Positions 25,608 to 34,510 are shown, counted from the stretch's first letter. The stretch: 64,000 bases of DNA from M3007 sp046329435 (GCA_046329435.1 JAXLUR010000010.1:62001-126000), one strand, 5' to 3'. Program-made: numbers and translations. The notes: generated by a model from the letters alone, not told the origin.

Positions 25608-26999
25608 ATGACCAAGCGCCTGTTGTATTCCTCGGCCTTTGCAGCACTCACCGTCTGGCTGGGTTTCTTCGCCCGCCGCTCGGATTTCGGGCCTTTTATC
25701 GGGGCGTACGGGCTGTTGTTCGGCCTGTACGCCCTGTTGGTTTTTAAGGAAAAGCCTGGCGGAGCCGACTTGCGCTGGTATCTGGGACTGGGCATTGCCT
25801 TGCGAATCGCCCTCCTGTTCAGCCTGCCGAACCTGTCCGACGATTATTACCGCTTTTTATGGGACGGTCGCCTGCTGGCCCAGGGCATACACCCGTTTGC
25901 GCATCCGCCGGAATACTATATGGCCCGGCCCGAGCTGCCGGCAGGTTTGAGCCGCGATTTGTACAACCACCTTAATTCTCCCCAATATTATACGGTTTAC
26001 CCGCCGGTCTGCCAGGCCGTATTCGCTCTGGCGGGCTGGTTGTTTCCGTTCAGCGACCGTGGTGCAGTACTGATTATCAAACTGTTTTTGCTGGCTTGCG
26101 AGATAGCAACGATTGCGGGCTTCGGTTCCCGCCCGCTTCTCCGGGGGAGTGGAGGAGAAGGGCTGCTGTCGGCCGCCGGCCCCTCATGGGGCGACAGGGT
26201 GGGGGAGGCTTCCCTGCTTTACGCGCTCAATCCGCTTATCCTTCTGGAAATTGTTGGAAACCTGCACTTTGAAGGCGCCATGATCTGCTTCCTGCTGGCC
26301 GGCCTGAATGCCCTGCATCGCCGTCGGCTTGCAGCAGGCGCTGTCTGGTGGGCGCTTGCGACGGCATCCAAGTTGTTACCGCCCTTGTTTTTGCCGGTGT
26401 TATGGCGTTGGTTGGGGTGGCGGCGCGGGTTGAAGTTTGCGCTGCTGTTCGGGGCGATAAGCATCGGCATGTTTTTGCCATTGCTCCAGCCGGAAGTTCT
26501 GGGCAATATGGGCAGCAGTTTGCGGCTTTATTTCAGGCAATTCGAATTCAACGCCAGTGTGTACTACCTGGCCAAATTTTGGGCAAACCGGTATTCCGAC
26601 TGGGAGACGGGGCGGTTGGTCGGCCCCGCACTCGGTGCGCTGACCCTGCTTGCGGTAGTTGCGCTGGCGGTTTGGAGAACCCCCAAGGGCGGCAAGCAGG
26701 TGCGACTGTACGAAGCGCTCACACTCGCTTCGGCCATCTATTTGTTTGATGCCACGACCGTGCACCCCTGGTACGTTAGCGTTCCGCTGGCTTTGTCGCT
26801 GGGCACGCGCTGGCGGTTTGCCATCGTGTGGTCGGGGCTGGCAGCCTTGTCGTACAGCCATTACCAGGGCGGTTTTTACCAGGAAAAATGGGGGCTGATC
26901 GGGCTTGAATACGGGGTAGTCTGGGTCGTTTTGATTGCCGATTTGTGCTGTGTCAGTCCTTGGAACTTTCTCCGACGAAGTAATCTTCCCTGTTTTTGA
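25608..26999 (+). CDS. GT-C fold polyprenol-phosphate-dependent glycosyltransferase (GT87/DUF2029-like)
   Basis: A 463-residue integral membrane enzyme with about ten hydrophobic helices. The first large loop holds LSDDYYRFLWDGRLLAQGIHPF, the acidic signature of GT-C enzymes that use polyprenyl-phosphate-mannose or -glucose. YALNPLILLEIVGNLHFEGAM and HPWYVSVPLALSL are also typical of the DUF2029/GT87 group. Residues about 172-201 are a glycine/serine/charge-rich stretch, unlike the surrounding membrane protein, encoded by palindromic GC-rich DNA (see findings). The last 47 bp overlap the convergent gene at 26953-27486. It probably uses the lipid-linked sugar made by the GT2 at 21360. Confidence 0.82.
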   Translation: MTKRLLYSSAFAALTVWLGFFARRSDFGPFIGAYGLLFGLYALLVFKEKPGGADLRWYLGLGIALRIALLFSLPNLSDDYYRFLWDGRLLAQGIHPFAHPPEYYMARPELPAGLSRDLYNHLNSPQYYTVYPPVCQAVFALAGWLFPFSDRGAVLIIKLFLLACEIATIAGFGSRPLLRGSGGEGLLSAAGPSWGDRVGEASLLYALNPLILLEIVGNLHFEGAMICFLLAGLNALHRRRLAAGAVWWALATASKLLPPLFLPVLWRWLGWRRGLKFALLFGAISIGMFLPLLQPEVLGNMGSSLRLYFRQFEFNASVYYLAKFWANRYSDWETGRLVGPALGALTLLAVVALAVWRTPKGGKQVRLYEALTLASAIYLFDATTVHPWYVSVPLALSLGTRWRFAIVWSGLAALSYSHYQGGFYQEKWGLIGLEYGVVWVVLIADLCCVSPWNFLRRSNLPCF

Positions 27000-27486
27000 A
27001 CAGCACGTTGAACGTCGTCATACTGCCGTAACAACGTGTGATGTATTGCTGGAGATTAACCTTGTCTTCGTCGTCCAGTTTTTTGTGTGCATTGATGTTC
27101 TGTTCGAGCACCCGCAGGCGGTCGCGCATCATGACGATCTTGTGGAAAAAAGTATCGATGGGTATTTCCTTGGGCTGCAGGCTGGTGTCGGAGGGTTTCA
27201 TGATGAGGGTCCCTTTGATCCAGCGCTCGCCCAGGGGCACCGTTTCAAGGCTGGTGCCGGCCCATGCGCGGAGGATGCGCACGAGCGATTGTTCCGCTTC
27301 GGTAAACGAAACGGCTTCTTCCGGCGCGATGCGTTCCACGATTTGCCAGCCGGAGTAGTCCTTGCCGACCATTTTCAGACCAAATTGCATAAAACAAACT
27401 TCGTAAGCCGCGACGTGCAGCCTTACCACAACGCCGTCGCCGAAAGCGGGGTGTTTGACGCGCGAACCGATGCCAAGGAGTTCCAT
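26953..27486 (-). CDS. Conserved hypothetical protein with N-terminal KOW/Tudor-like motif
   Basis: A 177-residue soluble protein. The N-terminal phrase GIGSRVKHPAFGDGVVV resembles the small SH3/Tudor-like module seen at the C-terminus of UvrD/PcrA helicases and in other nucleic-acid or polymerase partners. The remainder is helical with charged segments (FFHKIVMMRDRLRVLEQNINAHKKL forms a coiled-coil-like helix). There is no enzyme motif. It overlaps the GT-C gene tail to tail and is 25 bp upstream of the CPBP protease gene on the same strand. Function unknown; the Tudor-like reading is tentative. Confidence 0.7.
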   Translation of the reverse strand: MELLGIGSRVKHPAFGDGVVVRLHVAAYEVCFMQFGLKMVGKDYSGWQIVERIAPEEAVSFTEAEQSLVRILRAWAGTSLETVPLGERWIKGTLIMKPSDTSLQPKEIPIDTFFHKIVMMRDRLRVLEQNINAHKKLDDEDKVNLQQYITRCYGSMTTFNVLFKNREDYFVGESSKD

Positions 27487-27511
27487 ATTTGATTAATTTA
27501 AATTCAGATGT

Positions 27512-28486
27512 TTAAAGTTTGAAGTCGTCGGGAGAATGCTCTTGCGCAGGAGCAGGAAGCTGGCGGTCGAGCAAACGTACCAGGGCAAAAAGCAATGCCA
27601 CGGAGATGAGGGCGCCTGCCCACGGAACGTCCACATCCTGTTCGAAATTGACATTGCTCAGGTCTTTGCTGTACAAATACTGGCCCAGTACCTGCAAGGC
27701 GTTGTTGACAAAATGGGCGAAAACGGGCACCCAGAAATTACCCGTGCGCCAGTACAGCCATCCCAGCAAAATACCCAGCAGCCAGCGCGGCAAAAATCCT
27801 TCAAATTGAAAATGTACAAAACTGAAAATTGCGGCCGAAATCAAAATTGCGGTGTAAGGATTGGCTATGCGACGCATCAGCTGCCGTTGCAACACTCCCC
27901 TGAAAACCAATTCTTCGCCGATGGCCGGCAAAACAGCCAGCAGGCTCAGGTTGGCGAGCAGTTCGAGCGGCCCGTTCATACGGAGCAAGGCTTTCAGCGC
28001 CTCGGTCGTATCGTTTTCCATTTGGTGAACCCACTCGGGCAACGGCACTAACTTGTTGATTGTGTATGAGAAAAGCACCACGGGCAGCGAAGCCAGCATG
28101 ATCAGGATGCCCGTACCTAAAACCGAGCCGGAGGGCCATTGGCGCCCGCCGAGGTAGCTCGGCCAGTCGAGGCGCCACGAGCGGGAAAAATCATTGATCG
28201 GGTAAAACACCCGAACCGTGGCCCATCCGGCCAGTACGAAAGTGAACAAATGACTCAGTGCCAGCAGAAACCGCATCTGCCAGACCTGCCCGGGCGGGGC
28301 ATCGGCAGAGAACGTGCTGCGCAAGGCATCCACATCCCAGCCGCAGGCAATGGCGATTGCCTGAAAGACGAGCGCGCCCAGCAGCGACCCCAGTATGCAA
28401 AAAGCCAGCTGGGCCATCAGCACCTGCCTGACTTTGGGGCCGGCCGGGGGGCGCGGCGCCGGTATTTCAAGTTCGGGTTCTTCCAT
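27512..28486 (-). CDS. CPBP family intramembrane glutamic metalloprotease
   Basis: A 324-residue multi-pass membrane protein. The protease core is in the C-terminal half: motif 1 EELVFRG (Glu191, Glu192, Arg196), motif 2 FSFVH (His225) and motif 3 HFVNN (His258, Asn262), as in CAAX-prenyl-protease/bacteriocin-immunity (CPBP/ABI) proteins. About seven hydrophobic helices are visible. The start at 28486 (MEEPELEIP) is chosen over a longer frame because the predicted transcription start lies about 12 bp upstream. In Bacteroidota such proteins are common and their substrates mostly unknown. Candidate immunity or peptide-processing roles cannot be excluded. Confidence 0.88.
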   Translation of the reverse strand: MEEPELEIPAPRPPAGPKVRQVLMAQLAFCILGSLLGALVFQAIAIACGWDVDALRSTFSADAPPGQVWQMRFLLALSHLFTFVLAGWATVRVFYPINDFSRSWRLDWPSYLGGRQWPSGSVLGTGILIMLASLPVVLFSYTINKLVPLPEWVHQMENDTTEALKALLRMNGPLELLANLSLLAVLPAIGEELVFRGVLQRQLMRRIANPYTAILISAAIFSFVHFQFEGFLPRWLLGILLGWLYWRTGNFWVPVFAHFVNNALQVLGQYLYSKDLSNVNFEQDVDVPWAGALISVALLFALVRLLDRQLPAPAQEHSPDDFKL

Positions 28487-28504
28487 GTCGGTCCGATTTC
28501 GGGG

Positions 28505-28512
28505 CAAAAGTA
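28505..28512 (-). promoter_or_regulatory. -7 promoter element for the CPBP protease
   Basis: TACTTTTG on the minus strand (TAnnTTTG), 18 bp before the start codon at 28486. Confidence 0.5.
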
Positions 28513-28739
28513 GGCTGGTTTGCTTGTTTGGAGGAATGGAATATCAACTCGTGCGTCTTTGCAGCACTCGCGACTGCGGGGTGGCCAAACCACATTGTCC
28601 AAACAATGTTTTGAATGCACATTTTTCAATGGCGCTGAAAAGTATTTTCCTTTGTGAAGTTTGCGTCCCTTCGCGAAATTGTTTTGCGCCTCGAAGTGTT
28701 GCACAGATTCATCCATTAACATTGCAATCATTTATCACC

Positions 28740-29453
28740 ATGACTCGACTGAGTGTCAACATCAATAAAGTAGCCTTGCTGCGCAATTCGCGCGGCGGCA
28801 ATTTGCCCGATCTGGTGCAGGTCGCGCGCGATTGCGAGGCTTTTGGCGCCGAAGGCATCACGGTGCATCCCCGTCCCGACCAGCGCCATATTCGCTACGA
28901 CGACGTGCCTGCGCTCCGGGCAGTGGTCACCACGGAGTTCAATATCGAGGGCAATCCCACGCAGGAGTTCCTCGATCTGGTGCTCGCCAACCCGCCGCAT
29001 CAGTGTACGCTGGTGCCCGACGCGCCCGATCAGCTGACTTCCGACAGCGGCTGGAATACCGTTCGTGACCAGTCGAGGCTGCGGGAAGTATGCCAGACCC
29101 TCGGCGCGGCCGGCATCAGGGTGTCGGTATTTGTCGATCCCGTGGCGGCAATGGTGGAAGCCGCGAAGGCGGCAGGCGCCGACCGCGTGGAATTTTACAC
29201 CGGGCCGTATGCCAAAAACTACGTTCTCGACCCTGCCGCGGCGGTACGGGCTTATACGGAAGCTGCTCAGGAAGCGGCGAGGGTGGGTATCGGCGTCAAT
29301 GCAGGGCACGATTTGAACCTCGGTAACCTGCGGTTTTTTCAACAAAACTGCCCGGGCTTACTCGAGGTAAGTATCGGTCATGCACTCATTTCCGACGCTT
29401 TGTATTACGGATTGTCCAACACGATCAGGATGTATCTGAGGCTTTTGCAGTAG
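28740..29453 (+). CDS. pdxJ: Pyridoxine 5'-phosphate synthase
   Basis: Condenses 1-deoxy-D-xylulose 5-phosphate with 3-amino-2-oxopropyl phosphate to pyridoxine 5'-phosphate, the last step of the DXP-dependent vitamin B6 route. A TIM barrel of 237 residues. Signatures are LSVNINKVALLRNSRG at the start, ITVHPRPDQRHI, FNIEGNPT, CTLVPD, VSVFVDP, EFYTGPYA and GVNAGHDLNLGNL, closing with EVSIGHALISDAL. The start at 28740 matches the family N-terminus; the longer frame reaching back into the divergent promoter region is rejected. A weak hairpin (AGGCGA/TCGCCT, 29474-29498) follows the gene. Confidence 0.96.
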   Translation: MTRLSVNINKVALLRNSRGGNLPDLVQVARDCEAFGAEGITVHPRPDQRHIRYDDVPALRAVVTTEFNIEGNPTQEFLDLVLANPPHQCTLVPDAPDQLTSDSGWNTVRDQSRLREVCQTLGAAGIRVSVFVDPVAAMVEAAKAAGADRVEFYTGPYAKNYVLDPAAAVRAYTEAAQEAARVGIGVNAGHDLNLGNLRFFQQNCPGLLEVSIGHALISDALYYGLSNTIRMYLRLLQ

Positions 29454-29639
29454 GGGGAAACGGAGAAGGCAGGAGGCGAGCATAGCGAAAAATCGCCTTT
29501 AACACAATTCGCACGATGAAGCAAAAACACCTGAAAATGAGGAAATTACCAATGCCGTAATATTTTAGAAGAGATGATAAGATTTGGCACTATTGTAAAA
29601 AAACCAATCCTGACTTTACTTTTTGTTCCCGGGGCATTC

Positions 29640-29647
29640 TACCTTTG
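29640..29647 (+). promoter_or_regulatory. -7 promoter element of the susC leader
   Basis: TACCTTTG. A TTTTTG lies upstream (ending 29625), but the 14-bp spacing is shorter than the 19-21 bp seen at the his and peptide promoters, so the -33 match is weak. Confidence 0.5.
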
Positions 29648-29656
29648 GTCGCAGGA

Positions 29657-29719
29657 ATGATATTGCCAAATAATATAGGTCAATCGGTTATTGCCAAATC
29701 AAACTTTCACAGCCGCTGA
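29657..29719 (+). CDS. Possible 20-residue leader peptide ahead of susC
   Basis: An ATG lies 9 bp after the -7 element, nearly the same geometry as hisL (8 bp). It opens a 20-codon frame whose TGA falls within the left arm of the terminator stem. The peptide has three Ile, three Asn and three Ser and no obvious run of one amino acid. An open frame of this length is quite likely by chance, so support comes only from position. Confidence 0.3.
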   Translation: MILPNNIGQSVIAKSNFHSR

Positions 29720-29766
29720 GTAGAGGGCCAATCGGTACTCCGATGACCTTCGCAGGCGGTTTTTTT
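29677..29766 (+). promoter_or_regulatory. Candidate attenuator/terminator in the susC leader
   Basis: A terminator-like stem: CCGCTG (29713-29718) with CAGGCGG (29753-29759, one bulge) enclosing ATCGG/CCGAT (29731-29735/29740-29744), followed by seven T (29760-29766). An alternative 10-bp pairing, AGGTC-ATCGG (29677-29687, one bulged A) with CCGATGACCT (29740-29749), would break the terminator. Whether it regulates susC or ends a short RNA is undecided. Confidence 0.5.
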
Positions 29767-29852
29767 ATGCCCGTAATCTTTCTGGTGCCCCGGAAACCCT
29801 CTGGTATGTGCTCAAATCTTTCACACAATTATTTAACCAAATCAACTTTCGT

Positions 29853-32800
29853 ATGAAGCGTTTCCTTACAACCCTTTGTCTGCTGCTGGCAGCTACCGGG
29901 ATGGCTCTCGCTCAGCGTGCGGTAACGGGTACCGTTACCGGCGACGACGGAGAAGCCCTTGTCGGCGCCTCCGTACGCGTCAAAGACGCCAATGTCGGTA
30001 CTGCCACCGACGTCAACGGTCAGTACAAAATTCAGGTGCCGGCGGGCGCTACCACCCTGGTGGTGTCGTACACCGGTTATTCGACCCAGGAAGTAGCCCT
30101 CGGTGCTTCCAATGTGGTGGATGTGGTGCTGGCCTCCGGCGTTCAGCTGGGCGAGACGGTCGTCACTGCACTGGGTATCTCTCGTGAACAAAAGTCGCTG
30201 GGCTACTCCGTACAACAGATCGGAGGCGACCAGTTGACGCAATCGCGCGATGCCAACGTCGTCAACTCGCTTTCCGGTAAAATCGCGGGTGTGAACGTCG
30301 TTAGTTCAGGCGGCAACGTAGGCGCCTCTTCGCGTATCGTTATCCGTGGCAATACCTCGATCACCGGCGAAAACCAGCCGCTTTTTGTGGTCAACGGTAT
30401 TCCGATGGACAACAGTTCGCGCCCCTGGTCGTCCGACCCGCGCGGCACGCAGTATGGCGGTGTCGATTTTGGCAACGCTATTGCAGACATCAACCCTGAC
30501 GATATTGAAACGATTTCGGTGCTGAAAGGCCCGAACGCAGCCGCTCTTTATGGCTCCCGCGGCGCCAATGGCGTTGTGTTGATCACGACCAAAAGCGGTA
30601 AAAACGCGCAAAAAGGCCTTGGCGTTTCGTACACCGGCGACATCGGCTTCTCCAATCCTTTCCGCCTGCCGAGCTATCAGAACCGATTCGGCCAGGGCTC
30701 GGGCCAGCAATTCAACTACGTGGATGGCGCCGGCGGCGGCCTCAACGACGGTGTCGATGAAAGCTGGGGTCCTGCCTTTGATTCGGCCATCAACTCCGCC
30801 GACGGCATCGACAACGATGGCAACGGCGTGATCGACGAACCGAACGAAGCCGCTGTGCTCAATCAGTTCACGGGCGCTCAACAACCCTGGATTGCTCACC
30901 CCGACAACGTCAAGAGCATTTTCCAGACGGGAGTAACCTTCACCAACAGCATTGCCATCACGGCAGCCGGCGAAAAGGCACACGCCCGTTTCTCCTTCAC
31001 CAACCTCGACCAGACTGGTATGGTGCCCAACACCGACCTGTCACGCAACACGTTCAACCTGGCATTCGGGATGAAAATGAGCGAAAAATGGACGTCGGAT
31101 GGCAACGTGGCTTACACCATCGTTGATTCGAAAAACCGCCCCGCAGTAGGTTATGCCGGCGACAACATCATCCAGCAAACCATCTGGACGGGCCGTCAGG
31201 TTGACTGGGAATATCTTCGCGACAACTATCAGAACCGCGACGCCAGGGGCAATATCGTCAACTGGAACAGCAACTACCAGAACAACCCCTTCTTCACCCT
31301 CTACAACAACCTGAAGCCTCAGCACCGCGACCGCATCAACGGGTTCTACGCCCTGTCGTATCAAATGCTGCCCTGGCTGAAGGTTACGGGCCGCGTGGGT
31401 ACCGATTTCTACCGCGATGCACGCGAAATCCGCTATGAAAAAGAGACGGTGGACTTCCCGAACGGTCGCTACGAAAAACTCAACTATGCCATGAACGAGA
31501 CGAACAGCGATGTGCTGTTCACGGCCAACAAGTACATCTCTGACAACTTCTCCGTGCTGGCCACCGTTGGCGCAGCCCGCCGCGATTACAAATACCAGGG
31601 TATTGAACAAGTGGCTACCGCACTGGTAGTGCCCGGCCTTTTCAATTTCTCGAATGCCGACGGCCCGGTGCAGGTCAATGAATTTACCAACAAACTGCGC
31701 ATCAACTCCGTATTGGGTAGCCTTTCGCTCGGTTTCTACAACTTCATCTACCTCGACGCTACGGCTCGTAACGACTGGTCTTCCACGCTTCCGGCTGAAA
31801 ACCGCAGCTATTTCTACCCGGCATTCAACCTCGGCGTGGTGGTTTCTGAAAAAGTTAGCATCCCGGGCATTACCTACCTCAAAGTGCGCGGCGGTTATGC
31901 CCAGGCCGGTAAGGACACCGATCCGTATCGCCTGCTGTTCACGTATGGCGCCAACGTTCCGTGGAACGGCACGCCTTCGTTCTTCGTACCGGGCTCGCAA
32001 CCCAACAACACGCTCAAGCCCGAACGTTCGAACTCGATCGAAGCAGGTATCGAATTGCGCGCCATCAAGGATCGCGTTCGCCTCGACGTAACGTACTACA
32101 ACACAGACAACATCGACCAGATCATTCCGCTCAACGTCTCCTCGACGACCGGTTTCTCCAGCCGCATCATCAATGCCGGCACGATCAACAACAACGGTAT
32201 CGAAGTTCAATTTGGCGTGACGCCCGTTCGTTCGCGCAACTTCCGCTGGGATCTCGATGTCAACTGGGCCAAGAACAACTCGCTGGTGAAAGACTTGCCT
32301 GATGGCGTTACCGAAATCACGATCAACACCTACTGGGGCCTGCGCCTGGTTGCCCGCGAAGGCGAACCGTACGGCGTATTGGTCGGCCGCCGCGTGAAAC
32401 GCGCTCCCGATGGCCAAATTATCGTCAACCCCGCGAACGGCCGCCCGGTTCAGGATGTGGATGCAAACGGCAACAACAGTAACTTCGTACTGGGCTCCAT
32501 CACCCCTGACTGGGTTGGCGGTGTGCGCAACACGTTCTCCTGGAAAGGCTTGTCCCTCAGTGCTTTGATCGATGCTCGTCAGGGCAGCGACGTGTTCTCC
32601 ATGACTTACGTCTTCGGCCGCTACACCGGCGTGCTCGACGAAACGCTGGAAGGCCGCAATACGGCCGACGAAATCGCCAACGGTTACAACTTCGGTGGTG
32701 TGGTTGATAATGGCGACGGCACTTTCTCGCCCAATACGACCAAACAAAGCGCTGAACAATGGAACGCCGACTTCTACAACCGCCGCCACGACCGCGGTGT

Positions 32801-33053
32801 CTTCGACGGCTCCTTCGTGAAACTGCGCGAAGTAACCCTGGGCTACGACTTCCCGAAACGCTGGTTTGACAACAGCTTCATCGGTGGCTTGCGCGTGTCG
32901 GCTTATGGCCGCAACCTGGCGCTGCTGCATTCCAACATCCCGCACGTGGACCCGGAAACGGCATTTGACAACACCAATGCCATGCAAGGCGTCGAATTCG
33001 GCCAGTTGCCCTCGGCTCGTACCTACGGTCTGACCGTGAACGCCCAATTCTAA
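29853..33053 (+). CDS. SusC/RagA family TonB-linked outer-membrane transporter
   Basis: A 1,066-residue transporter that moves oligosaccharides or peptides across the outer membrane using TonB energy. Signal peptide MKRFLTTLCLLLAATGMALAQ, then a CarboxypepD_reg-like domain (VTGTVTGDDGEALVGASVRV, about 22-105), the SusC signature and plug (ALGISREQKSLGYSVQ, VLKGPNAAALYGSRGANGVVLITTK) and a long barrel. The loop DGIDNDGNGVIDEPNE (about residues 324-340) looks like a calcium-binding D-x-D-x-D-G loop. The start at 29853 begins at the signal peptide; the in-frame ATG at 29808 is less likely. SusD follows after 27 bp. No glycoside hydrolase or ECF sigma/anti-sigma pair is adjacent, so the substrate is open. 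Confidence 0.93.
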   Translation: MKRFLTTLCLLLAATGMALAQRAVTGTVTGDDGEALVGASVRVKDANVGTATDVNGQYKIQVPAGATTLVVSYTGYSTQEVALGASNVVDVVLASGVQLGETVVTALGISREQKSLGYSVQQIGGDQLTQSRDANVVNSLSGKIAGVNVVSSGGNVGASSRIVIRGNTSITGENQPLFVVNGIPMDNSSRPWSSDPRGTQYGGVDFGNAIADINPDDIETISVLKGPNAAALYGSRGANGVVLITTKSGKNAQKGLGVSYTGDIGFSNPFRLPSYQNRFGQGSGQQFNYVDGAGGGLNDGVDESWGPAFDSAINSADGIDNDGNGVIDEPNEAAVLNQFTGAQQPWIAHPDNVKSIFQTGVTFTNSIAITAAGEKAHARFSFTNLDQTGMVPNTDLSRNTFNLAFGMKMSEKWTSDGNVAYTIVDSKNRPAVGYAGDNIIQQTIWTGRQVDWEYLRDNYQNRDARGNIVNWNSNYQNNPFFTLYNNLKPQHRDRINGFYALSYQMLPWLKVTGRVGTDFYRDAREIRYEKETVDFPNGRYEKLNYAMNETNSDVLFTANKYISDNFSVLATVGAARRDYKYQGIEQVATALVVPGLFNFSNADGPVQVNEFTNKLRINSVLGSLSLGFYNFIYLDATARNDWSSTLPAENRSYFYPAFNLGVVVSEKVSIPGITYLKVRGGYAQAGKDTDPYRLLFTYGANVPWNGTPSFFVPGSQPNNTLKPERSNSIEAGIELRAIKDRVRLDVTYYNTDNIDQIIPLNVSSTTGFSSRIINAGTINNNGIEVQFGVTPVRSRNFRWDLDVNWAKNNSLVKDLPDGVTEITINTYWGLRLVAREGEPYGVLVGRRVKRAPDGQIIVNPANGRPVQDVDANGNNSNFVLGSITPDWVGGVRNTFSWKGLSLSALIDARQGSDVFSMTYVFGRYTGVLDETLEGRNTADEIANGYNFGGVVDNGDGTFSPNTTKQSAEQWNADFYNRRHDRGVFDGSFVKLREVTLGYDFPKRWFDNSFIGGLRVSAYGRNLALLHSNIPHVDPETAFDNTNAMQGVEFGQLPSARTYGLTVNAQF

Positions 33054-33080
33054 ACATTCACATCCATAAAAATTGATAAC

Positions 33081-34484
33081 ATGAAAAATATCAAAATCTG
33101 GATGTTGCTGCTCCTTCTCGGTTTCACCGGCGCGGGCTGCGACAAGGATTTCGACGAAATCAATACCAATCCGAACGATCCGGAAGAAGTTCCGCTGACC
33201 AATGTTCTGGTCTCGGGTATTTCCCAGGGTGTTCGCCGTATTCATGGCGCGAGCTTCGACATGACCTATGCAGGTCTGTGGGCCCAGCACTACGCCAAAA
33301 TCCAGTACATCGATGAAGACTGGTACGAATATCGTCCCGATGCTCTGGATGCCCACTGGCAAGGTCTGTATGCAGGTCCGCTGATGGATCTGACCGACAT
33401 CCTGAACCGTGCGCCGAATCCCAGCAATATGCGTGCAGCTGCCATGGTGATGCGGGCGTATTATTTCTCCGTGATTACCGATATGTGGGGGGATGTGCCT
33501 TACAGCGAAGCCCTCAATATCGACCGGGTAACGACGCCGAAATATGACAAGCAATCGGATGTTTATGCTGCCCTGATCACCGAACTGCGCACCGCCGCTT
33601 CCATGTTCGATGCTTCGGGCGATGCACTCGGCGCCGGCGATGTAATCTATAACGGCGACGTAAACAAATGGCGCAAATTCGCCAACTCGCTTCGTGCTCG
33701 CATGCTCAACCACGCCAAACACAAAGATGCTGCCTATGCATCCGAGTTGCAGACCCTGTTGAGCAACCCGGCTGATCTGATCGCTTCCAATGACGAGAAT
33801 GCTCAAATGTCGTATTTCGATGCAACCGCCGACGGCTCCAACCCGCTGTACAATAACAAGTACAACGATGGCCGTAACGACCATGCCGTGAGCGAAACGA
33901 TGGTGACCATTTTGCAAAATGACCCGCGCCTTCCGGTGTATGCCGAACTGGCTGACGGTGGCGTGTATAAAGGTCAGCCGAACGGAACGGCAGAGCCTGT
34001 TCCGTTTACCTCGGTTTCCCAGATTGGCGCGGCCTTCCGCGACGATCCCACTGCTCCTTCGGTGCTGATGACCTATGCTGAAGTATTGTTTATCATAGCC
34101 GAAGCCAATGGCAACAAACAGGCTTATCTCGACGGTATCTCCGCTTCCTGCGCTCAGCACGGCGTGGCAGCTGACCAGGCATTCCTCGATGCGAAATCTG
34201 CTGAATACGACGCCAATTCGCTTGATGCCATCATTACGCAAAAATGGATCGCCCTGTTCGGCAACGGCGCAGAAGCATTTACCGAGTTCCGCCGCACGGG
34301 CTTCCCGAACGAAATTCAGGAAGTACCCGGCACGTCTTATCCGGGCTCTGGCGTACCGCGCCGCTTCCCCTATGCTACGCTCAGCGAATCGGGCAACAAC
34401 AAGGCTAACGTAGAGGCCGCTATCCAGGCACAACATGTCGATGCCTCCGGCCTTTTTGGCGACAAAATGTGGTGGGCGCTGTAA
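33081..34484 (+). CDS. SusD/RagB-type surface lipoprotein (SusD-like 2)
   Basis: A 467-residue lipoprotein that caps the SusC pore and binds substrate. Signal peptide with lipobox FTGAGC (Cys at about 20). Conserved features include DEINTNPNDPEEVP near the start, YAGLWAQHYA, MRAYYFSVITDMWGDVPYSEALN, KWRKFANSLRARMLNH and the late phrase ITQKWIALFGNGAEAFTEFRRTGFP, which fit the SusD-like 2 group rather than classical SusD. The pair with susC and the common terminator mark one operon. It is followed by a strong terminator. Confidence 0.92.
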   Translation: MKNIKIWMLLLLLGFTGAGCDKDFDEINTNPNDPEEVPLTNVLVSGISQGVRRIHGASFDMTYAGLWAQHYAKIQYIDEDWYEYRPDALDAHWQGLYAGPLMDLTDILNRAPNPSNMRAAAMVMRAYYFSVITDMWGDVPYSEALNIDRVTTPKYDKQSDVYAALITELRTAASMFDASGDALGAGDVIYNGDVNKWRKFANSLRARMLNHAKHKDAAYASELQTLLSNPADLIASNDENAQMSYFDATADGSNPLYNNKYNDGRNDHAVSETMVTILQNDPRLPVYAELADGGVYKGQPNGTAEPVPFTSVSQIGAAFRDDPTAPSVLMTYAEVLFIIAEANGNKQAYLDGISASCAQHGVAADQAFLDAKSAEYDANSLDAIITQKWIALFGNGAEAFTEFRRTGFPNEIQEVPGTSYPGSGVPRRFPYATLSESGNNKANVEAAIQAQHVDASGLFGDKMWWAL

Positions 34485-34510
34485 AATCAGCCTTCTCATC
34501 AAATGACCAA

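Larger units (their letters stand above)
29454..29852 (+). other. 399-bp region upstream of susC
   Basis: After pdxJ comes about 185 bp with only a weak hairpin. It is followed by the promoter, leader ORF and terminator-like structure listed separately, then 86 bp of AT-rich UTR up to the susC ATG. Confidence 0.5.
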
